Shown here piece after piece: positions 1-7,355 of a stretch of 64,000 nt of DNA (the stretch's first letter is position 1; every line of letters starts with the position of its first letter). Origin of the DNA: JAHFUI01 sp039931615 (GTDB taxonomy: Bacteria > Acidobacteriota > Vicinamibacteria > Vicinamibacterales > CAVVIG01); NCBI GenBank assembly GCA_039931615.1, contig JBDTRR010000008.1:75803-139802 (forward strand), given 5' to 3'. Under the pieces are notes generated by a model. That model worked only from the letters and a program-made list of their open reading frames with translations, was not told the origin of the DNA and ran no database searches. The position numbers were made by a program, and so were the translations under genes.

Positions 1-301
1 GAAATGCCGCTGGAACCAGACGGCCTGGCGGTATATTCCGAGCGATCGTGTGATCTTCTTGACCGCTGTGTATCCCATGAGTCAGCACCCCTCACCCGAT
101 GTCCGTTCAGATTGGCGACAGCACAGGGGCCTGATCCAGACCAGCTACCCGATCGTGTCCGTCGGCCGGCTCTCGAATGTGCTGCGGCTCCGGACGAGCA
201 ATCGATCCACTTCTTCTCATTCGTGCCGCCTGCGACCCGTTCATATTAACCTGCCACGAACGGCGGCGGCCGTTCGGTCGTCGTCTTGAAGGAGGAGTGA
301 G
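1..301. other. Upstream region of the NHL gene; no gene seen
   Basis: No convincing coding region is visible in this stretch; short open frames here have no recognisable domain. It holds the leader of the secreted propeller gene. A perfect 8-bp stem with a GGCG loop lies at 257-276 (CGAACGGC / GCCGTTCG). A strong Shine-Dalgarno sequence (AAGGAGG, 289-295) sits 6 bases before the ATG at 302. Confidence 0.5.
257..276 (+). promoter_or_regulatory. Leader hairpin before the NHL gene
   Basis: Perfect inverted repeat CGAACGGC-GGCG-GCCGTTCG, ending 12 bases before the ribosome binding site of the gene at 302. It could be an operator, an mRNA-stabilising hairpin, or a terminator of something upstream of the window. 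No T-tract follows. The role is not known. Confidence 0.35.
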
Positions 302-1762
302 ATGAGACGAACACTGCCGGTCATTCTCAGCGCGTTGCTCAGCACCGTGGCCGCTGCGCCAGCCTGGGCCCAGTCACCGAAGCCCGATGCCGCGGCGCTC
401 GCCAGGACCGGCATCCTGGAACGGCTCGCCGAGCGCACCGGCGTCTACGGCGTGCCGCCGACCGCGAAGACGCCAGGGTTTGTCGCCGATGCCGGCTGGC
501 CGCAGAAGCTGCCCAACAACTGGCTCATCGGCCAGGTCGGCGGCCTGTTCGTCGCGCCCGACGATCACATCTGGATCTACCAGCGGCCGCGCACGCTGAC
601 CAACGACGAGGCGGCGCTGACCGGAGCCACCCACAAGGCGAAAGACGGCAAGCCGGTCGACACGATGGGCTTTCCGCGCCCGTATGGATCGCTCGGCGAC
701 TGCTGCCTGCCGGCCCCGTCGGTGATGGAGTTCGATGCGAGCGGAAAACTGCTGAATGCCTGGGGCGGCCCGGCCGATCCCGACAAATGCAAGCAGGATG
801 AGGGCTGCGTCTGGCCGGCCAGCGAGCACGGCATCTTCGTCGACCACAACGGCTTCGTCTATCTCGGCGGCAACAGCGCCAACGGTGATCCGAACGGTTC
901 GGCCTGGGCCTCTAGCAGCGGCGCCGACGGCATGATCCTGAAATTCACCAAGGCCGGAAAGTTCGTGATGATGATCGGCGGTCCCGGCGCCAAGGGGCCC
1001 GACAGCAACAGCACGGGCGGCGGCCGCAACGGGTCGCCGCAATTCTACCTGCCGGCTGACATCACGGTCGATCCGGCTGACAACCGCATGTACATCTCCG
1101 ACGGCTACGGCAACCGCCGCGTCGTCATCGTCGATGCCGCGACCGGCAAGTACCTCGGGCATTTCGGCGCGTATGGGAACAACCCGATTGACGATCGGGC
1201 GGCCGCGGCCGCCGGCGTCTGGATGAACGATCTCACCGCCGGCAGGATGAAGCCGGCGTTCTTCCGCAATCCGGTGCACTGCGTCAAGGTCAGCAAGGAA
1301 GGCCTGATCTACGTCTGCGACCGCGGCAACAATCGCCTGCAGGTCTTCAACGGCCGCGATCCCAACCTCGGCAAGGCCTGCGCGAACCCCACCGGCGAGG
1401 CCGGCAAGTGCGGGTTCGTCAAGGAGCAGTTCGTGGCGGTCAAGACCAACGGCCTGCCGGGGTCGGCGGTGTCGATGAACTTCTCGACCGACGCCGGGCA
1501 GTCGTGCCTTTATGTCGGCGACAACTCCAACATGACGATCTACGTGCTGAAGCGGGACACGCTGGAGGAGCTCGGCCGGCTCGGACGGAGCGGGCGGGAA
1601 GCCGGCGAGTTCCACTGGCTCCACCAGGTCAGCCTCGATTCAGCGGGAAACATCTACACCGCCGAAGTCGACACCGGGAAGCGCATCCAGAAATTCCTGC
1701 GCTACGGCGACCTGGGATGCAGCGGCACCGGGCGCGCGACGGTCGGCGGAGTCCTGCCGTAG
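302..1762 (+). CDS. Secreted NHL-repeat beta-propeller protein
   Basis: The 486-residue protein starts with a signal peptide (residues 1-23, cleavage after AWA). The rest reads as a beta-propeller of NHL repeats. Clear units end in the pattern DGYGNRRVVIVD (about 265-280), CDRGNNRLQVFN (about 338-352) and AEVDTGKRIQKF near residue 460. Proteins of this type are periplasmic or extracellular and are often carbohydrate-binding or lactonase-like, but no catalytic site can be assigned here. Several cysteines (a CC pair at about 138-139, further pairs later) suggest disulphides. The ATG at 302 is set by a near-perfect Shine-Dalgarno sequence. The gene stands alone and converges with the haemoglobin gene. 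It may be unrelated to the EPS cluster. Confidence 0.85.
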   Translation: MRRTLPVILSALLSTVAAAPAWAQSPKPDAAALARTGILERLAERTGVYGVPPTAKTPGFVADAGWPQKLPNNWLIGQVGGLFVAPDDHIWIYQRPRTLTNDEAALTGATHKAKDGKPVDTMGFPRPYGSLGDCCLPAPSVMEFDASGKLLNAWGGPADPDKCKQDEGCVWPASEHGIFVDHNGFVYLGGNSANGDPNGSAWASSSGADGMILKFTKAGKFVMMIGGPGAKGPDSNSTGGGRNGSPQFYLPADITVDPADNRMYISDGYGNRRVVIVDAATGKYLGHFGAYGNNPIDDRAAAAAGVWMNDLTAGRMKPAFFRNPVHCVKVSKEGLIYVCDRGNNRLQVFNGRDPNLGKACANPTGEAGKCGFVKEQFVAVKTNGLPGSAVSMNFSTDAGQSCLYVGDNSNMTIYVLKRDTLEELGRLGRSGREAGEFHWLHQVSLDSAGNIYTAEVDTGKRIQKFLRYGDLGCSGTGRATVGGVLP

Positions 1763-1764
1763 TG

Positions 1765-1776
1765 CCGCGCGCGCGG
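1765..1776. terminator. GC palindrome between convergent genes
   Basis: CCGCGCGCGCGG is a 12-bp perfect palindrome in the 19-base gap between the stops of the convergent NHL and haemoglobin genes. The position suits a shared transcription stop, but there is no U-tract, so this is inference from position. Confidence 0.3.
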
Positions 1777-1781
1777 GGTGA

Positions 1782-2156
1782 TCACGGCCGGTTGATCATC
1801 ATCGTCGCCACCGCGGCGAAGAAAGGGCGGAGGATCCGGTCGGCCGCCGGCTCGAGCTGCACCTCGTCGAGGGCCCGCGTCATGAGCTGGAGCCAGCGGT
1901 CGCGCGCCGCTGGGGTGACGGCGAACGGCGCGTGACGCATCCGCAGCCGCGGGTGGCCGCGCCGTTCGATGTAGCGCGGCGGCCCGCCGAAGCGGCCGAT
2001 CAGGAAATCGCGCAGCCGCGCTTCGGCGTCGGCCAGTTCGCCGGCCGGGTACATCGGTCCGAGCAGGTCGTCGCCGGGCACCTGCCGATAGAACGCCGCG
2101 ACCAGCCGGGTGAATCCGTCTTCCCCGATCGCGTCGTAGAGCTGTGATTCGTCCAC
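1782..2156 (-). CDS. Group II truncated haemoglobin
   Basis: A 124-residue globin of the 2-over-2 (truncated) type, which binds haem and O2/NO in the cytoplasm. Visible family marks are the B10-region Tyr in AAFYRQV, the MYP turn, the RMRHAPF segment carrying the proximal His, and the Trp of RDRWLQLM, typical of group II (trHbO). The open frame continues upstream to a GTG at 2201, but those extra residues (VRLKSDATYDLAES) are encoded by a palindromic repeat. I therefore start at the GTG at 2156, giving (M)DESQLYDAIGEDGF, which matches the usual family N-terminus. It is a monocistronic gene with no evident link to the polysaccharide genes. Confidence 0.85.
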   Translation of the reverse strand: MDESQLYDAIGEDGFTRLVAAFYRQVPGDDLLGPMYPAGELADAEARLRDFLIGRFGGPPRYIERRGHPRLRMRHAPFAVTPAARDRWLQLMTRALDEVQLEPAADRILRPFFAAVATMMINRP

Positions 2157-2170
2157 GGATTCCGCCAAGT

Positions 2171-2235
2171 CGTACGTGGCGTCCGACTTTAGTCGGACCA
2201 CGGAACAATCCGGCTGAAGCCGGATCCCACGTACG
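2171..2235. repeat. Nested cruciform-like palindromic element
   Basis: An outer 9-bp inverted repeat (CGTACGTGG 2171-2179 / CCACGTACG 2227-2235) encloses two perfect hairpins, each with an 8-bp stem and a 2-base loop: GTCCGACT-TT-AGTCGGAC (2181-2198) and ATCCGGCT-GA-AGCCGGAT (2208-2225). This is the architecture of a REP/MITE-like non-autonomous element. It overlaps the upstream extension of the haemoglobin reading frame. Confidence 0.7.
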
Positions 2236-2292
2236 AGGGGGCGTGCCGCCCGACCTCGGCTCGTTCGTGGCGTCCGACACGTGTGGTCGTAG

Positions 2293-2339
2293 TGCAGACC
2301 TTTTCAGGTCTGCCTGACGCGGCAGGCCGGAGGGCCTGC
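2293..2339. repeat. Cluster of short hairpins (REP-like)
   Basis: Three adjoining hairpins can be read directly: GCAGACCT-TTTC-AGGTCTGC (2294-2313), GCCTG...CAGGC (2312-2327) and GCAGGCC-GGAG-GGCCTGC (2322-2339). The last two overlap, so alternative pairings are possible. They belong to the same palindrome-rich intergenic island as the element at 2171-2235. Confidence 0.6.
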
Positions 2340-2417
2340 ACGACATCGATTTTTACACGCTCTGCGTGAGGCCTGTCTTTTAAGCCTTCCCATCACGATC
2401 CCTGGAACCCTTGAGAA

Positions 2418-2450
2418 CCGGAAACTTGACTCAATGAGTCAGGTTTCCGG
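2418..2450. repeat. 33-bp near-perfect palindrome
   Basis: The left arm CCGGAAACTTGACTCA (2418-2433) and the right arm TGAGTCAGGTTTCCGG (2435-2450) pair at 15 of 16 positions around a single central A. Its length and symmetry are unusual for a terminator. It could be an operator for a dimeric regulator or another REP-type palindrome. Confidence 0.65.
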
Positions 2451-2466
2451 GCTCGCAAGTGACCTA

Positions 2467-2504
2467 TAGCGGGCCGAGGCCCTGGCTGGGCCGGAGGCCC
2501 GCTA
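2467..2504 (-). terminator. Hairpin at the end of the TonB receptor gene
   Basis: TAGCGGGCC (2467-2475) and GGCCCGCTA (2496-2504) form a perfect 9-bp stem that overlaps the stop codon of the receptor gene. Inside it GGCCC and GGGCC can form a second stem. It probably acts as the terminator or mRNA 3' stabiliser of the leftward receptor transcript. Confidence 0.5.
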
Positions 2505-5500
2505 GAAATCGAACGTGACGTGCAACCGCGCCAGCCGCGGCGCGGCGATGGCGGTCGGTGTCAGCCAGGCGGCGCCGTTGGTCCGCTGCTCGTAGGTCTG
2601 CTGATAGCTGGTGGTGTAGTTCGAGTTGAACAGGTTATAGAGGTCGACGCCGACGTCGGCCCGCCGGCCGCCGAACTTGAAGATTTTCGCAAACCGCATG
2701 TCGACCAGGTTGATGCGCTGCAGCGTGTAGAGCTGGCCAGGATTCAGCAGGTTGACGGTCGTCGTGCCGGTGGCGAGCGCGTTGGCGGGCAGGCGCCCGA
2801 GCGACTCCGCGATGATGGTGTTCGGCACCACGTAGTTGGCGGCGAGCGACAGCCCGTTGGTGGCGACGCCGCCGCCGGGGGCGGTTTCGAGCGACCGCAT
2901 GCTGGCGCCGATCAGCACGGCGATCTTCGGCAGCGTGTACGAAGCGAGGCCGCGCAGCGAGGTCGACCACTTTTCGGTGACGTCGCACGAATCGACCCGC
3001 GCGGTGAGCAGCAGTTCGGGCAGCGCCCGGGTGACATTACAAATGTCGCGGACCGCGCGGCCGGTGCTGGTGCCGCCCTGCACGACCAGCCCGCCGGCCA
3101 GGCGCGCCGTGGCGGTGAAGTCGGCGCCGTGCCAGTAGGCGGTGCGTGCGTCGCCGTAGTCGGTTTCGCTCGTCATGTAGCTCTGCGAGCCGCGCGCCGC
3201 CGCCGCCGCCGTGATCGCGACGAATGACGCCGTGCTGCCGCCGCCCGGCAGGTTGTCGTGCTGGGGAATCGCGATGGCGTAGGTCTGGTAGTCTGCCGCA
3301 GTCGTCAGCACGTTGTCGGTGACGAAGAAGTTCCCCCACCACCGCCGGTTGTAACCGGCCTCGATCGAGAGCCGCGGCAGCAGCTCGTGCTGGACCGACG
3401 CGCCGAACTGCTTGTCGTACGGCCGCACGCCCCAGCCGCCGAGAATGTCCGGATTGATGGTGGTGGTGTTCGGATTGGCGTTGCCGAAGTTCAGGTTGAC
3501 GCCGCCGAGCGCCGCGCACAGGTCGCCGCCGGCGGCGAGATTGTTCTGGGCCGCCGGGTTGAGCAGGTCGCAATCGACCTGGTAGTTGCCGTTGCCATCG
3601 GTCCAGCCGCGCGGCAGGCTACCCGCGCCCGATCCGACGCGGGTGACGATCCGCGCCGCCGGATTGTTGGAGCTGTAGATCGCGTCGGAGGTGGCGGCTT
3701 CGACGTACTTGCCGAAGTTGACCTTGATTGCCGTCTTGCCGGTGCCGAACACGTCGTAGGCGAGCCCGACCCGCGGCGTGAGGTCGTTGTAGCCGCGGAC
3801 GCTGACCGTCCGATCGAAGGCAATCGGCTGCGGGTTGAATCGCGAGGTGCCGTCGGTGCCGTTGCCCTCCGCCGGCGCCCAGCTCGAGGCACGGTCGAAC
3901 CGCACGCCGCCCTGCACCGTCAGACGTCCGACCGTCCACTGGTCCTGCGCGTAGAAGCCGAGCGTCGCCGTGCGATCGTGCTGATTCCAGCGCGGTGAGA
4001 GGAAATACGAGACGTTGGTCGGGACCCCGTTGTTGAACGTGTAACGCAGCTGCGTGTGGTTCGGCACGCGTCCGTTGTGCACGGCCGTGAACGATCCCGT
4101 GTAGCCGACCTTCAGATTGTGGGCGCCGGTGACGTAGGACAGGGCGGCGCGCCAGGTCGAATTCAGGGCGTCGTTGTCGTTGAAACCGAAATCGAGCGGA
4201 TCGAAGACGCCGCGATAGGAGAATTGCGGGCGCCCGTAGATGCCGGTCGTCTCGGTCACCGGCACCAGGTCCATCAGCCCGTCCGGCGCCGCCATGCCGA
4301 ATCGCGCGTAGCCGTAGGCGAATCGCGAATAGCCGGCTTCAATCAGGGTGCGGCTGCTAATCGGTGCTGAATACGTGACCTGGGTCGTGTTGTAGGGAAA
4401 GTTGTGGTAGCCGGGAAACGCTTCCGGCGAGACGGTATCGGCGCCGAACGTCCGCCCGCTCCCAACCCAGCTGCTGCCCGCCTGCCGGCAGCCGTCGCCG
4501 CCTGCCATCAGTGAGGAGCCACCGCACCTCCGCTGGTAATCGTGCGAGAAGGTCACCCGGTTGCGCGGCGTGACCTGGGCGGTGAACCGGCCGGCATAGA
4601 TCTTCCGCCCTTCCACCTGGCGTGCCTCGATCGACGGATCGGCGGCGTAGTCCCAGTGCGACGGATCGCCGGCATATCGGTTGGCGAAGATGCCGTCGAC
4701 CACCGCGGCGTTGGCCCAGCCGCGCACATTGGCGAAGAACCAGAAGCGATCGCGCAGGATCGGGCCGCCGAGGCTGCCGCTGGTGTCCCAGTTGGTCCGC
4801 AGGGTGGGCGGCTGGGTGATCCCGAGGCTGCGCAGCCGATCGTCGACATTGTTCGACGTCGCCCAATCGCCGGAGGTGCTGAAGAACGCCGAGCCGCGGA
4901 ACTGGTTGCCGCCCGACTTGGGCACGATGTTGATGCTCGGCCCGCCGGTCTCCGCCTCGCCGAGTCCGCCCGAAATCAGCACCTGCATCTCCTGCGAGTT
5001 GGCGGTGTCGTAGGTGACGTCCGAGACGCCGCCGCCGCCGAAGGGGGCCGCGACCGCGAGGCCGTTGGTCATGACGCGCCCTTCGCCGCTGGCGCCGCCG
5101 TGCGCGGTGAAGAACATCATCACGGGGGTGGTCGGCGCCGTCGACGCACCCGCGCCCGCGACGCCGCCGATGTTGAGCGCCGGCACCGCGGCCAACGCGG
5201 AACCGTAGCCGCGCGTCGCCGGCAGGGTGCTCAGCGTCTCGGCGTTCAGGACGACCTCGCGCCGGACCGACTGCGTGTCGACCAGCGGTGATTCACCCGA
5301 GACAGTGACCGTTTCGGTCAGCCCGCCGACCCGCAGCTCGACGTTGACCGCGATGACGCCGGAACCCGACACCGCCAGGCCATCCCGGATCACGCTGCTG
5401 AAGCCGGTCAGCGCGAACGTCAGGACATAGGTGCCGGGCGTCAGATCGGTGATGCGGTACTGTCCGGTGCCATCGGTCACGACGGTCCGGGTCTTTTCAA

Positions 5501-5654
5501 TCAGGGCGGGGCTGGACGCTTCCACAGTCACCCCGGGGAGGACGGCGGCGGACGGGTCGCGGACGACCCCTGCAATCGTTGCCTGGGCGAACACAACACT
5601 CGGCAGCAGCAGAACCCCTGCCAGTGCCGCGGCTACTCTCACGATACGGTGCAT
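2502..5654 (-). CDS. Oar-like TonB-dependent outer-membrane receptor
   Basis: 1050 residues. The signal peptide covers residues 1-23 (cleavage near VVFA). Then come a carboxypeptidase-regulatory-like beta-sandwich (about 26-110, starting TIAGVVRDPSAAVLPGVTV), a plug domain (about 120-240) and a long beta-barrel ending in HVTFDF with the C-terminal Phe expected for BAM-dependent insertion. This architecture (CarboxypepD_reg / Plug / OMP barrel) is typical of Acidobacteriota Oar/TonB receptors that take up or bind large substrates. The start is supported by GGAGGAG just before the ATG at 5654. It is transcribed alone and divergently from the downstream methyltransferase. The substrate cannot be told from sequence. 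Confidence 0.9.
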   Translation of the reverse strand: MHRIVRVAAALAGVLLLPSVVFAQATIAGVVRDPSAAVLPGVTVEASSPALIEKTRTVVTDGTGQYRITDLTPGTYVLTFALTGFSSVIRDGLAVSGSGVIAVNVELRVGGLTETVTVSGESPLVDTQSVRREVVLNAETLSTLPATRGYGSALAAVPALNIGGVAGAGASTAPTTPVMMFFTAHGGASGEGRVMTNGLAVAAPFGGGGVSDVTYDTANSQEMQVLISGGLGEAETGGPSINIVPKSGGNQFRGSAFFSTSGDWATSNNVDDRLRSLGITQPPTLRTNWDTSGSLGGPILRDRFWFFANVRGWANAAVVDGIFANRYAGDPSHWDYAADPSIEARQVEGRKIYAGRFTAQVTPRNRVTFSHDYQRRCGGSSLMAGGDGCRQAGSSWVGSGRTFGADTVSPEAFPGYHNFPYNTTQVTYSAPISSRTLIEAGYSRFAYGYARFGMAAPDGLMDLVPVTETTGIYGRPQFSYRGVFDPLDFGFNDNDALNSTWRAALSYVTGAHNLKVGYTGSFTAVHNGRVPNHTQLRYTFNNGVPTNVSYFLSPRWNQHDRTATLGFYAQDQWTVGRLTVQGGVRFDRASSWAPAEGNGTDGTSRFNPQPIAFDRTVSVRGYNDLTPRVGLAYDVFGTGKTAIKVNFGKYVEAATSDAIYSSNNPAARIVTRVGSGAGSLPRGWTDGNGNYQVDCDLLNPAAQNNLAAGGDLCAALGGVNLNFGNANPNTTTINPDILGGWGVRPYDKQFGASVQHELLPRLSIEAGYNRRWWGNFFVTDNVLTTAADYQTYAIAIPQHDNLPGGGSTASFVAITAAAAARGSQSYMTSETDYGDARTAYWHGADFTATARLAGGLVVQGGTSTGRAVRDICNVTRALPELLLTARVDSCDVTEKWSTSLRGLASYTLPKIAVLIGASMRSLETAPGGGVATNGLSLAANYVVPNTIIAESLGRLPANALATGTTTVNLLNPGQLYTLQRINLVDMRFAKIFKFGGRRADVGVDLYNLFNSNYTTSYQQTYEQRTNGAAWLTPTAIAAPRLARLHVTFDF

Positions 5655-5921
5655 ACCACTCCTCCGTCAGGCCTGGACCGGCCTTCGAACCCGGTCTTAC
5701 GTGAGCGGAGGCTATCACACCTTTTTGGCCTGGTGAGGCGGGGATCGGCCGGATCGGCGTCCGTATTCGGGCAGGAATTGGCGCGATCCGGAGAACTGGA
5801 TCGGCCGCGCGTTTCATCCGATCCTCGAATCGGTCACAATCGTAGCGGGTCCCCTGCCGATTTCCGCGGCGGCCGGGTTCCCGATCGCGCGCCGGCGGCA
5901 ACGCCGCTCAAGGGGGTGGGT
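5655..5921. other. Divergent intergenic region
   Basis: This 267-base gap separates the divergent TonB receptor (-) and methyltransferase (+) starts. It must hold the receptor promoter. The receptor Shine-Dalgarno lies at its left edge. The open frame of the methyltransferase extends back through it, but the extra residues are Arg/Gly-rich and unlike the family, so I treat it as non-coding. Confidence 0.4.
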
Positions 5922-6821
5922 TTGAAGGAGTTGATTCGCTTCGCGCTGGACCGGATGCCGTATGTGCGCGGCCTGCGTCAACTGGCGAGAAGCGCCGGCA
6001 GTTTCACGCCGGGACACTTTTATTCGCCGATCCCGACCAGCGCCGAGGTCGCGGCCCGTCTCGCGTCGATGGCCAGACCCGGCAGCGCCGTGCCAGGCGT
6101 CGACCTGAATACGTCCGGCCAGTTCGAGGTGCTGCAGGCGTATCAGGCGTTCTACGACGAACTGCCGTTTCCGGAGGAGAAGAGCCCGGACTTCCGCTAT
6201 TACTTCCGGCAAACGGTGTTCTGCTATGCCGACGCCATCTTCCTCTACAGCTTTCTCAGGCACGCCCAGCCGCGGCGGATCATCGAGGTGGGATCGGGAT
6301 TTTCGTCCGCCGTCATGCTCGATACCGTGGAGCGTTTTTTCACCCGCCCGCCCTCGATCACATTCGTCGAGCCCTACCCGATCAACCTCAGGCAGCTGCT
6401 GAAGCCGGCGGACTACAGCCATATCACCTTGATCGAAGACCGGGTCCAGAACGTGCCGATCGACACCTTCACCGCGCTGCAGGCCGGCGATCTCCTGTTC
6501 ATCGATTCGAGCCATGTCGTGAAGTGCGGCAGCGATCTCCAGTTCCTGTTCTTCGAGGTGCTGCCGCACCTGCCGGTCGGCGTGTTCGTGCACTTCCACG
6601 ATGTCTTCGACGGCTTCGAGTATCCGGCCGAGTGGCTGCGCAAGGGCTGGTACTGGAACGAGGACTACATGCTGCGATCATTCCTGTCGTACAACGATGC
6701 CTGGCGGATTCATCTGTTCGGCAACTACGCGGTACGTGCCTTCGAGACGTATCTGGCGGATAAAATGCCGCTCTGCCTGAAGAATCCCGGCGGCAGCCTG
6801 TACCTCCAACGGACTGCCTAG
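5922..6821 (+). CDS. Class I SAM-dependent methyltransferase (Methyltransf_24 type)
   Basis: About 299 residues from the TTG at 5922, giving (M)KELIRFALDRMPYVRGL. I chose this start because it is preceded by AAGGGGGT and because the sequence further upstream is low quality. A GTG at 5916 is also possible. The SAM-binding strand is RRIIEVGSGFSSAVMLD. Later motifs LLFIDSSH and VFVHFHDVF have the Asp/His pairs found in Methyltransf_24 enzymes that sit in polysaccharide and O-antigen clusters. The acceptor is unknown; a sugar hydroxyl is likely by context. It precedes the WbpM-like gene on the same strand by 534 bases, so it may have its own transcript. Confidence 0.75.
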   Translation: MKELIRFALDRMPYVRGLRQLARSAGSFTPGHFYSPIPTSAEVAARLASMARPGSAVPGVDLNTSGQFEVLQAYQAFYDELPFPEEKSPDFRYYFRQTVFCYADAIFLYSFLRHAQPRRIIEVGSGFSSAVMLDTVERFFTRPPSITFVEPYPINLRQLLKPADYSHITLIEDRVQNVPIDTFTALQAGDLLFIDSSHVVKCGSDLQFLFFEVLPHLPVGVFVHFHDVFDGFEYPAEWLRKGWYWNEDYMLRSFLSYNDAWRIHLFGNYAVRAFETYLADKMPLCLKNPGGSLYLQRTA

Positions 6822-7355
6822 CGCAGGCGCAGCGGGCGTCCCACGGACCAGGGAACGCGGCCTGGATCGGTCGCCGCCACGCGGGACTGGCGTGTTCTCC
6901 CAGCCTCCGGCCTCCAATCGCTTTACCCGGTCGCCCGCTCGAGCCGCCGCTTTGAAACCGATGACCGCCGGCGGACCGGTGCCGTCGCTTCGAGCCCGAT
7001 CACGGCACGGTTGACATTACGGCCGAATTTGGCCCAAGATGACTGACGGCCCGAATGTTCGATTGGCGTCTCCAATAGACCAGAAAGTCCGTTACATGGC
7101 GTTGACAGCAACGACGTCGAGACGACGATACACGACATTATCGTCATTCGCAAAGTGACTTAAAGGGCATCTACTGACGCCGCCCGGGCTGGATGAGTCA
7201 GAGGCGCGGTGATGTTGCCCACGATCGAACGCGTCGTGTTGGTTTTGCTCCGAACGTTCGTTGTAATCCATGAACGTCGGTGCAACGTAGAGTGGGTGAT
7301 TGTTCGGTGTTCGAACCGCTGATTTCGGCTCGACTCTTCTTCGGCAGGACCAACC
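6822..7355 (+). other. 534-base intergenic region upstream of the CapD/WbpM-like gene
   Basis: No convincing gene. Candidate -35 elements TTGACA occur at 7011-7016 and 7102-7107. The second has weak -10 candidates (ACGATA, GATACA) 17-19 bases on. A perfect palindrome CGAACGTTCG lies at 7251-7260, and an inverted repeat GTTCG-GTGTT-CGAAC at 7302-7316. The region probably holds the promoter and an operator for the gene at 7356. Confidence 0.35.

Noticed and set aside
374..1624. Long minus-strand open frame opposite the NHL gene
   Set aside because: Antisense shadow in high-GC DNA; Arg/Val/Asp-rich, no domain, while the plus strand has a signal peptide, NHL repeats and a strong ribosome binding site.
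2171..2235. tRNA-like cloverleaf
   Set aside because: Outer stem with two hairpins looks superficially similar, but there is no anticodon arm with 7-base loop, no TTC box and no CCA end.
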